Under the pieces are notes generated by a model. It searched no databases. It worked only from the letters and a program-made list of their open reading frames with translations, and was not told where the DNA came from. Below are positions 46,244 through 55,326 of a stretch of DNA of 64,000 bases, piece after piece. This DNA is from Pirellulales bacterium. GTDB taxonomy: Bacteria > Planctomycetota > Planctomycetia > Pirellulales > DATAWG01. The stretch spans positions 62,001 to 126,000 of the forward strand of contig DATAWG010000036.1 of NCBI GenBank assembly GCA_036267355.1, given 5' to 3'. Position numbers and translations under genes: made by a program. Each line of letters opens with the position of its first letter. Positions within the stretch are counted from its first letter, which is position 1.

Positions 46244-49021
46244 CTACGAACCGGATTTCGGTTCCTCGGCTGCCGGCTTCTCGGTCGGCTCGGTAGCCTT
46301 GATCTCGAAGAACTGCTTCAAGTCGCCGAACGTGCGCAGCGGTTCTTTGCCCTTTTTCATCGCCTCCGTGATCGGGATCATCGGCTTCGGCTTTGGCGGC
46401 GGTCGATATGCCGGCCGGGAATGATCACCGCCGCGCGACGGCTTTCCATGGGACTGGCCATACGGTTTTTTGCCATACGGCGGGCGCGGCGGGGCGGCCG
46501 ACCGTTCGGCGTTGGAACTCGTCGAAGATTTTTCGCCGCTCGCGGCGATCGCCGGAACCGCGGCGTCCGTCGAAGCGCCGTCGGCTGAAGCCGCGCCGGC
46601 GGGCGACGCATCCGCGGTCGCGGCAGGTTGCGTCGCCGGTGTCCCGGGCCGCGGTGGACGCGAACCTCGACGCTGCCGCCCGCCACCACGAGCCGGCTCT
46701 CCACCGGACGGTTGGCCACCCGCCTGCGCTCCGCCCGTCGGCTGGCCTCCGTCGCGCTGCCCGTTCGACCGCTCGCCGTGCGATCGGCCACCGTGCGATC
46801 GGCCGCCGTGCGATCGGCCTGATGGTTCGTGCCGTTTCGAGCCCGGCGGAATCATCGTCAGCGATACTCGGCGCCGCGTTTTATCAACTTCCAAAACCCA
46901 GACTTTCACGATGTCGCCCACCGCCGCCACTTCGTGCGGATCGCGAATGTAGCGATTTGCCAATTGGCTGACGTGAACCAGCCCGCTATCGCGCAAGCCG
47001 ATGTCAACGAAGGCGCCGAAATCGACCACGTTCAGCACGGAGCCGTATAGCTCCATGCCGGGCGCAAGATCTTCCAACTTCAAGATACCGGTCTTGAAAA
47101 TCGGCGGAGGAAGATCTTCGCGCGGATCGCGGCCCGGTCGGCTGAGCTGCGCGACGACATCGCCCAAGGTCAGCCGGCCCACCTGCAATTCGCCGGCCAG
47201 CTGATCCAGATTCAATTCGGCAGTTTTCTGCGCCAACTCGCCGGCCGCTTCCTTGCCCGTCAATTCGGCCGGCGAATGGCCGAGCCGATCCAACACGCGC
47301 CGCGCGACATCGTAGCTTTCCGGATGAATCCACGTGCCGTCGAGCGGATTTTCGCCGTCGCCGATTTTCAAAAACCCGGCCGCTTGAACGAATGTCGCTT
47401 CCCCGAATCCCGACACCTCTTTCAATTGCTCGCGGCTCTTAAACGGGCCGTTGGCTGTCCGATGATCGTACAATCGCCGGGCCGTCAACTGATTCAATCC
47501 GGACACGTATCGCAGAAGCGCCGGACTGGCGGTGTTCAAATCGACCCCGACATAATTCACGCACGACTCGACCACCGCATCGAGCGACGTCCGCAGATGC
47601 TTCGCCTTGACATCGTGTTGATACAGCCCGACGCCGATATTGGCAGGGTCAATCTTGACCAGCTCGCTCAGCGGATCTTGCATCCGCCGGCCGATCGATA
47701 TCGCACCGCGGAGCGTTGCATCGTAGCTGGGCAATTCTTCGCGCCCCAGCGGGCTTGTCGAATAAACGCTCGCGCCGGCCTCGTTGACGATCACATAGGC
47801 CACGTGGCTGTCTTTCAATTCTTCGCCCATCATCTCGGCCAACACCTGCTCCGTCTCACGGCAGGCCGTGCCGTTGCCAAGCGCCACGACCGAGACATTG
47901 TGCTGCTTGATCAACTCGACGAGCTTCGCCCGGGCCTCCGCTTTGCGCTCCGCCTTGCCGATCAGGTGCACGACGCTGTGATCGAGCAAACTGCCGAATT
48001 CGTCGAGCACGGCCAGCTTGCAGCCGCTCTTGAAACCGGGATCGACCGCCAGCGCCCGGCGATTTCGCACCGGCGGCTGGAGCAACAAGTTTCGCAAATT
48101 CTTGGCGAACACCTCGACGGCATGCGTCTCGGCAAACTCGGTCATCTCGCGGCGAATCTCGCGCTCCAAGCTCGGCACCACCAGGCGAGCGAGCGCGTCG
48201 CGCACGCAGCCCCGCAAGAAATCGGCATGCGGATGCTCCGGCCGCACGAACAGCTCCTCGGCCACGCGCGCCATCTCGTCGGCTTCGGCATCGATCCGCA
48301 CGCGCAACATCTTCGCCTTTTCGCCGCGGTTGATCGCCAGAATGCGATGCGGCGGAATCTTGCTCAATTGTTCCTGGAACTCGAAATAGTCGAGAAATTC
48401 CTTCCCTTGCTTGTCGGCAATTTCCGTCTTCGTGCAGACCAGCTTGCCGGTGCGCTTGAGAATTTTCCGCAGCCGATCGCGAAGCTCGACGCGCTCGCTG
48501 AAATCTTCCGCCAGAATATGGCCGACGCCCAACAGCGCATCCCCCGAGGTCAGCACTTGCCGATCGGCGTTGATGAAATCGCGCGCTCGGGCATCGAGAT
48601 CGGCGGCGGCGGGGTCGGCCGACAAGAGCTCTTTCGCCAAGGGCTCCAATTGGCGTTGGCGGGCCAAGGTGGCCAGCGACTGCTTCTTCGGCTTGTAGGG
48701 CAAATACAAGTCTTCCAACCGCTTCGTGCTATCCGCGCTATTGATCGCGGCCGCCAGTTCGGGCGTCAACTTTCCTTGGCCTTCGATCGAGCGCAAGATC
48801 GTCTGCTTCCGCTCGGCCAGCATTCGCAGCCGGCCGACGCGATCCTCAATCTGCCGGATCTGCTCCTCATCCAGCCCGCCGGTCTGGTCCTTGCGGTAGC
48901 GGGTGATGAAAGGGACGGTGTTGCCGGCGTCCAGCAGGCGAACGACGCTTTCGACCTGCACCAATGGCAAGGCGACGCTGTGGGCAACGGAGCCAAGATC
49001 GACAGTAATGGTCAGACCCAT
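46244..49021 (-). CDS. tex: Tex-family RNA-binding transcription accessory protein
   Basis: From ATG 49021 (MGLTITVDLG) the product is 925 residues; an alternative TTG at 49033 adds 4 residues. Order: N-terminal helical Tex domain (LITRYRKDQTGGLDEEQIRQIE is FITRYRKDQTGGL here), YqgF-like domain (ALAVDPGFKSGCKLAVLD), helix-hairpin-helix domain (YVGVDLNTASPALLRYVSGL) and S1 domain (ELYGSVLNVVDFGAFVDIGL). The last 180 residues are a low-complexity tail with repeated SHGGR, then Gln/Gly-rich and Ala/Pro-rich parts; most Tex proteins stop near 770 residues. Tex binds RNA and affects transcription. Confidence 0.93.
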   Translation of the reverse strand: MGLTITVDLGSVAHSVALPLVQVESVVRLLDAGNTVPFITRYRKDQTGGLDEEQIRQIEDRVGRLRMLAERKQTILRSIEGQGKLTPELAAAINSADSTKRLEDLYLPYKPKKQSLATLARQRQLEPLAKELLSADPAAADLDARARDFINADRQVLTSGDALLGVGHILAEDFSERVELRDRLRKILKRTGKLVCTKTEIADKQGKEFLDYFEFQEQLSKIPPHRILAINRGEKAKMLRVRIDAEADEMARVAEELFVRPEHPHADFLRGCVRDALARLVVPSLEREIRREMTEFAETHAVEVFAKNLRNLLLQPPVRNRRALAVDPGFKSGCKLAVLDEFGSLLDHSVVHLIGKAERKAEARAKLVELIKQHNVSVVALGNGTACRETEQVLAEMMGEELKDSHVAYVIVNEAGASVYSTSPLGREELPSYDATLRGAISIGRRMQDPLSELVKIDPANIGVGLYQHDVKAKHLRTSLDAVVESCVNYVGVDLNTASPALLRYVSGLNQLTARRLYDHRTANGPFKSREQLKEVSGFGEATFVQAAGFLKIGDGENPLDGTWIHPESYDVARRVLDRLGHSPAELTGKEAAGELAQKTAELNLDQLAGELQVGRLTLGDVVAQLSRPGRDPREDLPPPIFKTGILKLEDLAPGMELYGSVLNVVDFGAFVDIGLRDSGLVHVSQLANRYIRDPHEVAAVGDIVKVWVLEVDKTRRRVSLTMIPPGSKRHEPSGRSHGGRSHGGRSHGERSNGQRDGGQPTGGAQAGGQPSGGEPARGGGRQRRGSRPPRPGTPATQPAATADASPAGAASADGASTDAAVPAIAASGEKSSTSSNAERSAAPPRPPYGKKPYGQSHGKPSRGGDHSRPAYRPPPKPKPMIPITEAMKKGKEPLRTFGDLKQFFEIKATEPTEKPAAEEPKSGS

Positions 49022-49464
49022 GCCCAAACGCAAAAACCCCTAATCGCATCAACTCCCGCCGGGAGAGGGCCAAAGCCACCTCGAACGAGACGCTGTTGCG
49101 CGCGAAAAAAGATCCTTCGCGCCGTCGAGCGACGGTGCGCGACGGGCAGCCCAAGTCGACCCGCTCGCCCAATGCAAGCAGCCGCCGCAGGCCCAAATTG
49201 CCCCTAAGCCAAACATCTAAGCGGTTTTACATCTTCCTGTCAAGAATCGAGCAACGGATTGCTAGCACCGCACCCGCGAAAAATCCAAACGCGCTGCGAA
49301 ATTCACCAAACTTGCGCGGCACATCCGGTCGATAACTACGCGCGTGCCAGTAAGCCAGGCAGCCGAAGTGGCGGGGAAGGGATTCCACGCCGCGGGCGCT
49401 GCGGCAAAAACGCTTTTGCCGCCGCCAATGTCAACTTTGACTCCGACGTAAGGATGCGTCTACG
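49022..49464. other. Intergenic region between tex and a small gene
   Basis: This 443-base gap between leftward tex and a rightward small gene should hold the tex promoter. Sequence around 49215-49260 is AT-richer than average. I see no gene, palindrome or -35/-10 pair worth reporting. Confidence 0.4.
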
Positions 49465-49707
49465 ATGGCCCAACGTCATTTGCGCGTGTACAACGGACCA
49501 CAAAACGAAACCGCCACACTGAGCCAATCGCGCGTCGCGCGAGAGACGGTCAACGTGCCGTTGGGCGATGTCTTGCATTTGCTGGCCGACGCCGTCGCCA
49601 GCCGCCGCACCTGGCTTCAGGACTTCCAAAACGACGAGATCACGATCTCGAGCGATCTCTACGAAGTGATCCTGGCCTATCAACACTACCGCCGGCCGTC
49701 GGCCTGA
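49465..49707 (+). CDS. Small hypothetical protein
   Basis: The 80-residue acidic-to-neutral protein begins MAQRHLRVYNGPQNETATLSQ and ends VILAYQHYRRPSA. It has no membrane segment. The middle (VNVPLGDVLHLLADAVASRRTWLQDFQND) looks like a long amphipathic helix, and the C-terminal half a strand then helix. Codon use is like its neighbours. I do not recognise a family. A weak ribosome binding site (taagga) lies upstream. Confidence 0.6.
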   Translation: MAQRHLRVYNGPQNETATLSQSRVARETVNVPLGDVLHLLADAVASRRTWLQDFQNDEITISSDLYEVILAYQHYRRPSA

Positions 49708-49725
49708 GCGACCACGCGCCGCTCA

Positions 49726-49800
49726 TGTGCCACTGGCTCTGCCAGTTTGTGTGCCGAACGGATGTTTACATGCCATCTCTGGCAATGCCAGTGGTACACG
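49726..49800. repeat. Inverted tgtgccactggctctgccag repeats
   Basis: tgtgccactggctctgccagt (49726-49746) is followed by tctggcaatgccagtggtacacg (49778-49800) in inverted orientation. Related palindromes occur at 57849-57880 and 63872-63900. It precedes the DUF5615 remnant. Confidence 0.75.
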
Positions 49801-49856
49801 AGCGGTGTCGCGGTTCCGCTGACGCCAACGCCGACCGTGGGCATCTCGAATTCCAG

Positions 49857-50197
49857 ATGCCGAAGTTATTTTTCTGCGGCAACTTGAATTCGCGCTCGTC
49901 CCATTTAGATTCGCTCGAAGGCTGCAGCGCCTCCCCAACGGCGAGATTTTCAGAAAGGCCGGGCGTGAACAGCGGATCGTCCTAACCTTTGACCTGGATT
50001 TCGGTGAAATTCTTGCCGGCAGCGGCAGCGAAACCATCAGCGTTGTCTTGTTTCGCCTCCACAATACGCGCGCCGACTTCGTGATTCCGCGGTTGGGCCA
50101 GGTGTTGAATGATTCGAGCGCCGACTTGCTTCAAGGGGCTATCGTGGTCGTCGAGGATGCCCGGCATCGCGTGCGCAAACTGCCCGTCGGTAGCTAA
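49857..50197 (+). pseudogene. Broken DUF5615 (PIN-like, Mut7-C) toxin-type gene
   Basis: The C-terminal part is intact in one frame from about 49942 to the TAA at 50195: EIFRKAGREQRIVLTFDLDF, GEILAGSGSETISVVLFRLH, then VIPRLGQVLNDSS, LLQGAIVVVEDARHRVRKLP and VGS. This matches the DUF5615 family of PIN-like nucleases, usually toxins. The expected N-terminus MPKLFFCGNLNSRSSHLDSL starts at ATG 49857 but in another frame, and the two parts do not join into a family-length protein. A frameshift plus probable deletion around 49918-49945 has broken the gene. No DUF433-type antitoxin is adjacent. Confidence 0.65.
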
Positions 50198-50429
50198 AGC
50201 TCCTACGAGGCCCACCGGGCCATCGTTGTTCGCCGGCTCCTTGGCGCCAGGGAGCTGCTGACTCGCCGCCGACGTGCGCGTCGGACTTGCTGCATTTCGC
50301 ATTCTCCGGCCGGGAGCGCCTCACTTGAAGCGAACGCCGCCTTCGCTACATTCCTCCGCTTTGCGCCGGCACCCTCCGCCTCGGCTACCCGCGCAACGGC
50401 TATGGCGTATAATTGTGGCCGGTGCTACC

Positions 50430-50506
50430 GGGGTCTGGCTCATTTTTCGGCACATTTGCGGCTTGAATTGCCGCCGATGGCGACGCCGGAAAATGTGCCC
50501 GACCCC
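50430..50506. repeat. Hairpin repeat, ggggtctggctcatttttcgg family
   Basis: ggggtctggctcatttttcgg (50430-50450) faces ccggaaaatgtgcccgacccc (50486-50506). It is the second member of the family at 14210-14285. The gap 50198-50602 between the DUF5615 remnant and the LOG-family gene holds this element and nothing else I can support. Confidence 0.8.
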
Positions 50507-50602
50507 TTGGCGCTACGACCCTTTGGTGCTCAGAGGCGGCCTCCCGTTCCCTGAACGGTCGCGGTTAGGCGGTTGCACGCGGCGGAAGTGCGAGAAATAG
50601 GC

Positions 50603-51652
50603 GTGAGCGACATCGATTCGGAATCTCTATCTTTGCCCGAGCCCCCGGACGACATTCCGGTGGTGACGGAGCCGCTCGACCGCGAGCGGCTGAATGAGCT
50701 GATCGAGCAGATCAAGGAATCGGCCGATAAGCTGGCCTCCGACCAAACGTCGCATGGCGATCTGAAGATCCTCAGCCGCACGCTTCGCGAGCTGCGCTAC
50801 GCCTTCAAGGTGTTTACGCCCTATCGCTCCCGGCGGAAGGTGACCGTGTTCGGCTCGGCCCGCACGCGCCCGACCGAGCCGGCTTATCAGCAGGCGGTCG
50901 CGTTTGGCCACGCCATGGCCCAACTCGGTTGGCTCGTGCTCACCGGGGCCGCCAGCGGCATCATGGAAGCCGGGCACGTCGGCGCCGGCCGCGAAAACTC
51001 GATGGGGCTAAATATCATGCTCCCCTTCGAGCAATCGTCGAATTCGATCATCGCCGGCGATTCGAAGCTGGTGCACATGAAATATTTCTTCACGCGTAAG
51101 CTGATGTTCGTGAAGGAGTGCGACGCCGTGTGTCTTCTGCCCGGCGGATTCGGCACGCTCGACGAAGGCTTGGAAGTGCTGACGCTCTTGCAAACCGGCA
51201 AGCGAGAGATGGTGCCCGTCGTCTTTCTCGACCAAGCCGGCGGCGATTTTTGGCAGCCGTTCGAGCAATTCGTTCGCGATCGACTTCTGGCCCGCGGTAT
51301 GATTTCGTCGGAAGATCTTTCGCTCTATAAGACGACCGACAATGTCGACGTGGCCGTGAACGAGATTATGCAATTCTTCCGCGTTTATCACAGCATGCGC
51401 TATGTGAAGCATCGGCTCGTAATGCGGCTGACCCAACGGCCGACACCCGAATTGCTCGACGAGCTCAATTCCGAATTTCGCGACATCGTCATCGAAGGCA
51501 AAATCGAGCTGAGCAATGCGCTGCCCGAGGAGCGCGGCGAGCCGTCGCTCGTGGCACTGCCGCGGTTGGTGTTCCGCTTCAACCGCCGCAGTCTCGGCCG
51601 ACTGCGGCAATTGATCGATTGCGTAAACCGCGGCTACGTGCGGCAGAAATAG
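50603..51652 (+). CDS. TIGR00730/LOG family Rossmann-fold protein
   Basis: Starting at GTG 50603 (VSDIDSESLSLPEPPDD) the product is 349 residues; an upstream in-frame start at 50573 is possible. The LOG signature is clear: VTVFGSARTRP, LTGAASGIMEAGHVGAGR, FFTRKLMFVKECDAVCLLPGGFGTLDE. Small members are cytokinin riboside-5'-monophosphate phosphoribohydrolases. This one is larger, with an N-terminal helical extension (1-75) and a C-terminal extension of about 100 residues typical of the long bacterial subgroup, whose substrate is probably another nucleotide. Confidence 0.88.
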   Translation: MSDIDSESLSLPEPPDDIPVVTEPLDRERLNELIEQIKESADKLASDQTSHGDLKILSRTLRELRYAFKVFTPYRSRRKVTVFGSARTRPTEPAYQQAVAFGHAMAQLGWLVLTGAASGIMEAGHVGAGRENSMGLNIMLPFEQSSNSIIAGDSKLVHMKYFFTRKLMFVKECDAVCLLPGGFGTLDEGLEVLTLLQTGKREMVPVVFLDQAGGDFWQPFEQFVRDRLLARGMISSEDLSLYKTTDNVDVAVNEIMQFFRVYHSMRYVKHRLVMRLTQRPTPELLDELNSEFRDIVIEGKIELSNALPEERGEPSLVALPRLVFRFNRRSLGRLRQLIDCVNRGYVRQK

Positions 51653-51787
51653 TTGCCGACGGCATCTGGCTCGGGATTCAAACGCGAAAAACCGCAAGCG
51701 AGCTTCGATCTTGGGCCCCGGCCGGTGCTGGCCGACCGCGCTTGCCAGTGCCCGAGCGCTACGACGTGCGCTCAAGACTGTCGCCTG

Positions 51788-52294
51788 CTACAAATAGCGC
51801 TCGAGAATCCGGCGGCTGTGGCCGTCTAGGGCGCCGATGTCGGCGATTAGATAGCGGACGCCGTTGGTGTCGACGATCATCGCTCGTTTGGCGTCGATGC
51901 GGTGCACGTCTTCTTCGTTGCCGAGCAGGAATTGCGTTTGGCCGCGGTCGGTTTCCACGACCCATTCCGAGGGCTCCGAAAACGCCGCCATGCGCACGAT
52001 CCGGCGGACGACTGGAATGAATTCCCGCTGGCTCAGGTCGGCTTCGAGCACGGCGCGAACCGCCGGCGACAGGGCCGACAAGTGATCAATCCAATAAAGC
52101 TCGTGTCCATCGCGATCGCAGATTGAAATTCCGCGGTCGGGATCGGAAATCGGAAATGCGCGGATCGGCTCGACATCTTCATGCCGCCGGCCGGCGCCAT
52201 CGATCAATTCCAAGCGGCCGAGCGCATTATGCCGCACTTCGAATTCGGCGGACGGCGGAAGGGAAGCGGCGTCGGACGGCATACGCTCAATCAT
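51788..52294 (-). CDS. DUF1854 domain-containing protein
   Basis: The 168-residue protein fits DUF1854: FEVRHNALGRLELIDGAG, PIRAFPISDPDRGISICDRDGHELYWI, REFIPVVRRIVRM, WVVETDRGQTQFLL and YLIADIGALDGHSRRILERYL. Members often accompany ABC exporters, but none is adjacent here. It is downstream of ppdK on the same strand with a strong hairpin between, so it probably has its own promoter. Confidence 0.82.
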   Translation of the reverse strand: MIERMPSDAASLPPSAEFEVRHNALGRLELIDGAGRRHEDVEPIRAFPISDPDRGISICDRDGHELYWIDHLSALSPAVRAVLEADLSQREFIPVVRRIVRMAAFSEPSEWVVETDRGQTQFLLGNEEDVHRIDAKRAMIVDTNGVRYLIADIGALDGHSRRILERYL

Positions 52295-52340
52295 ACACTA
52301 TACCGATCGCGGCATCTGAAATCTGCAAGCGGCGCCCCAA

Positions 52341-52401
52341 GCCCAGGGAAGGCCTGGAAACCGCCCTCCAATGGCACAAGCGTTCCAGGCCTTCCCTGGG
52401 C
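52341..52401 (-). repeat. 18-bp perfect hairpin after ppdK
   Basis: gcccagggaaggcctgga (52341-52358) and its exact complement (52384-52401) enclose a 25-base loop, 36 bases past the ppdK stop on the minus strand. No T-run follows, so it may be a repeat element or a rho-type stop site. A related ggaaggcc hairpin is at 44685. Confidence 0.75.
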
Positions 52402-52436
52402 TTAACGCCGCCGCTGGCTTCACACCGCCACTGGCA

Positions 52437-55142
52437 CTATTTCGAATTCAGCGCCGCTTGGGCGGCCGCGAGCCGGGCGATCGGCACGCGGAACGGCGAA
52501 CAGCTGACATAGTTCAGCCCGGCCTTATGGCAGAACACCACCGACGCCGGGTCGCCGCCGTGCTCGCCGCAAATGCCGCATTTCAAATCCGCCTTGGTTG
52601 ACCGCCCCTTCATTACCGCCATTTCGACCAACTGGCCGACGCCCGTCACATCGAGCGTTTGGAACGGATCGCGCGGCAAAATCTCCTGCTTCAGATAATC
52701 GGGCAGGAACGTGTTCACGTCGTCGCGGCTGAAGCCGAATGTGAGCTGCGTCAGATCATTCGTACCGAAGCTGAAGAAATCCGCATGCTTCGCGACGTCG
52801 TCGGCCGTCAGGGCCGCTCGCGGAATCTCGATCATCGTGCCCACGGTGATATCGAGCTTGCCGCTGAACTTCTTGTCCTTCTTCACCTTTTCGATCGTCG
52901 CATTGGTTAGATCCACCAGCACGGCCAGTTCCTTCGCCGCACAAACCAACGGGATCATGATCTCCGGCTGAGCGTCGATCTTGCGGTTCTTGCAGTTGAT
53001 CGCCGCTTCGACGATCGCGGTCACCTGCATTTCCAGAATCTCGGGATACGTGATCGCCAAACGGCAACCGCGATGGCCGAGCATCGGGTTTGCTTCGTGC
53101 AACTGCGACACGCGCTGCTTGACCTTGGCCGGGCTGACGCCCAAGCGCTGCGCCATTTCCTTCTGATTCTTGTCGTCTTGCGGCAGGAATTCGTGCAGCG
53201 GCGGATCGAGCAACCGGATCGTCACCGGTAGGCCCTTCATCGCCTTGAAAATTCCCTCGAAGTCTTCGCGCTGATACGGCAGCAGCTTGGCGATCGCCGT
53301 CACGCGATCGGCTTTGTTCTCGGCGAGGATCATCTCGCGGACCGCTTGAATCCGCTCGCCTTCGAAGAACATATGCTCCGTGCGGCAAAGGCCGATTCCC
53401 TCGGCCCCGAATTCGCGGGCCCTGGCGGCGTCGGCCGGCGTGTCGGCATTCGTGCGAATCCGCAGCGTGCGATATTTGTCGGCCCACTTCATCACCGTGT
53501 TGAAATCGCCGGAGAGCTTTGGCTCCTGCGTGGCCACCTGGCCGAGCATCACCTCGCCGGTCGAGCCGTCGATCGACAAAATGTCTTTGTGCGTGAGCGT
53601 GCGGTTGCCAATCGTCACCTTGCGCGCCTTTTCATCGATATGCATGGCCCCCGCTCCGGCGACGCAACAACGGCCCCAGCCGCGGGCGACCACCGCCGCA
53701 TGGCTGGTCATGCCGCCGGTGCTGGTAAGAATGCCGGCCGCCGAATGCATTCCTTCGATGTCTTCCGGATTCGTTTCCTTGCGCACGAGCAACACACGCT
53801 CGCCGGCAAGCGTTCGCTGAACGGCTTCTTGCGCCGTGAACGCCAGCGCCCCGACCGCGGCGCCCGGCGATGCGGGCAGGCCGACCGTCAGCGTTTCGGC
53901 CGTTTTCTTCTTGGCCGGATCGAAGCTGGGCAGGAGCAATTGCGTCAGATCGCCGGCCGGGATGCGACGGACGGCCGTCTCTTCGTCGATCCGCTTTTCC
54001 TTGACCATGTCGCACGCAATCCGCACGGCGGCCGCGCCGGTCCGTTTGCCATTGCGAGTCTGCAGCATATAAAGCTTGCCACGCTCGATCGTGAACTCGA
54101 TATCCTGCACGTCGCGAAAATGGTCTTCGAGCGTTTTCTTGATCTCCAAAAGCTGCTGAAACGCCTTCTTGTTCCACTTCGGCATCTGATCGACCGGCAG
54201 CGGAGTGCGGATGCCGGCCACGACGTCTTCACCCTGGGCATTGATCAAAAATTCGCCGTAGAACTTATTTTCGCCCGTGGCCGGATTGCGCGTGAACGCG
54301 ACGCCCGTGCCCGAGTCGTCACCCATGTTGCCGAAGACCATCGATTGCACGGTGACCGCCGTGCCCAGCAGGCCCGTGATTCCTTCGACCTGCCGATACG
54401 TCACGGCCCGAGCTTGCATCCAGCTCTTGAACACGGCTTCGATCGCCAGTTCGAGTTGTTCCAATGGATCCTGCGGGAAGGCGTGGCCATGATGATGGCG
54501 ATACACCTGTTGATAGGCCTTGCAAAGCTCGATCATGCCTTCCAGCGGCACATCGGTGTCTTCCTTGGCCTTGTGTTTCAACTTGACCTTATCGAACGCT
54601 TCTTCGAAATGCTCGTGATCGACATTGACCACCACATCGCCGAACATATTCACCAAGCGGCGATACGAGTCGTAGGCGAAGCGCTCGTTGCCGGTCGCAT
54701 TCGCCAAGCCGGCGACCGATTCGTCGTTCAGCCCGAGGTTGAGAATCGTGTTCATCATGCCAGGCATCGACATCGCTGCGCCCGATCGCACCGACACCAA
54801 GAGCGGATTCTGGCGATCGCCGAATTTCTTGCCCGTTTCCTTTTCCAGCACGGCAATATTCTTGCGCACCTCGTCCATCAATCCGGCGGGCAGCTTACGG
54901 CCCTGCTTGTAGTACAGATCGCAACAGGCGGTGGTGATCGTGAATCCGGGTGGCACCGGCAGGCCGATGCTGGTCATCTCGGCCAGATTGGCGCCTTTGC
55001 CGCCGAGGAGTTGCTTCTGATCGCCGCGGCCATCGGTTCGCGTGGCGCCGAAGTAGTAGCACATCCGCCCGCCAGCGGCTTTGCCGTTCGAGGCCGGCTT
55101 TGCATCCGGCTTGTTGCTTTTCCGCTTGGTGACGGTCGCCAT
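52437..55142 (-). CDS. ppdK: Pyruvate, phosphate dikinase
   Basis: The product from ATG 55142 (MATVTKRKSNKPDAKPA) is 901 residues, with aggagg about 8 bases upstream; an open frame extends further but without conservation. Order: ATP-grasp domain (QLLGGKGANLAEM, SVRSGAAMSMPGMM), phospho-histidine domain with the catalytic His in GGMTSHAAVVARG, and a TIM-barrel PEP/pyruvate domain ending CGICGEHGGDP. It interconverts pyruvate, ATP and phosphate with PEP, AMP and pyrophosphate. It lies 184 bases after frr on the same strand. Confidence 0.97.
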   Translation of the reverse strand: MATVTKRKSNKPDAKPASNGKAAGGRMCYYFGATRTDGRGDQKQLLGGKGANLAEMTSIGLPVPPGFTITTACCDLYYKQGRKLPAGLMDEVRKNIAVLEKETGKKFGDRQNPLLVSVRSGAAMSMPGMMNTILNLGLNDESVAGLANATGNERFAYDSYRRLVNMFGDVVVNVDHEHFEEAFDKVKLKHKAKEDTDVPLEGMIELCKAYQQVYRHHHGHAFPQDPLEQLELAIEAVFKSWMQARAVTYRQVEGITGLLGTAVTVQSMVFGNMGDDSGTGVAFTRNPATGENKFYGEFLINAQGEDVVAGIRTPLPVDQMPKWNKKAFQQLLEIKKTLEDHFRDVQDIEFTIERGKLYMLQTRNGKRTGAAAVRIACDMVKEKRIDEETAVRRIPAGDLTQLLLPSFDPAKKKTAETLTVGLPASPGAAVGALAFTAQEAVQRTLAGERVLLVRKETNPEDIEGMHSAAGILTSTGGMTSHAAVVARGWGRCCVAGAGAMHIDEKARKVTIGNRTLTHKDILSIDGSTGEVMLGQVATQEPKLSGDFNTVMKWADKYRTLRIRTNADTPADAARAREFGAEGIGLCRTEHMFFEGERIQAVREMILAENKADRVTAIAKLLPYQREDFEGIFKAMKGLPVTIRLLDPPLHEFLPQDDKNQKEMAQRLGVSPAKVKQRVSQLHEANPMLGHRGCRLAITYPEILEMQVTAIVEAAINCKNRKIDAQPEIMIPLVCAAKELAVLVDLTNATIEKVKKDKKFSGKLDITVGTMIEIPRAALTADDVAKHADFFSFGTNDLTQLTFGFSRDDVNTFLPDYLKQEILPRDPFQTLDVTGVGQLVEMAVMKGRSTKADLKCGICGEHGGDPASVVFCHKAGLNYVSCSPFRVPIARLAAAQAALNSK

Positions 55143-55326
55143 GAGAAGATTCCTCCTGAAATTTCGAGCCGATTGCGCGCGACTGGTGCAAATTGAACCA
55201 ATGAATCGGGCCAATCTACCAGTGCCAACGAGGACCGTCAAGTTTGCGACGACGCAGCGCGCGTCGTAGCGCCGTGTGTTAAGATTGGTCCATGCCCAAG
55301 ACGCCAAACACTGCCGAGCGGGAGGA

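Noticed and set aside
47276-49207. 643-residue open frame antisense to tex
   Set aside because: Shadow of the Tex coding sequence, rich in His, Gln and Arg as expected from the complementary phase, with no recognisable domain.
49982-50302. 106-residue minus-strand open frame
   Set aside because: The same DNA on the plus strand encodes a clear DUF5615 C-terminus, so this is its shadow.
53346-55196. 616-residue open frame antisense to ppdK
   Set aside because: Shadow of an unmistakable pyruvate phosphate dikinase gene.
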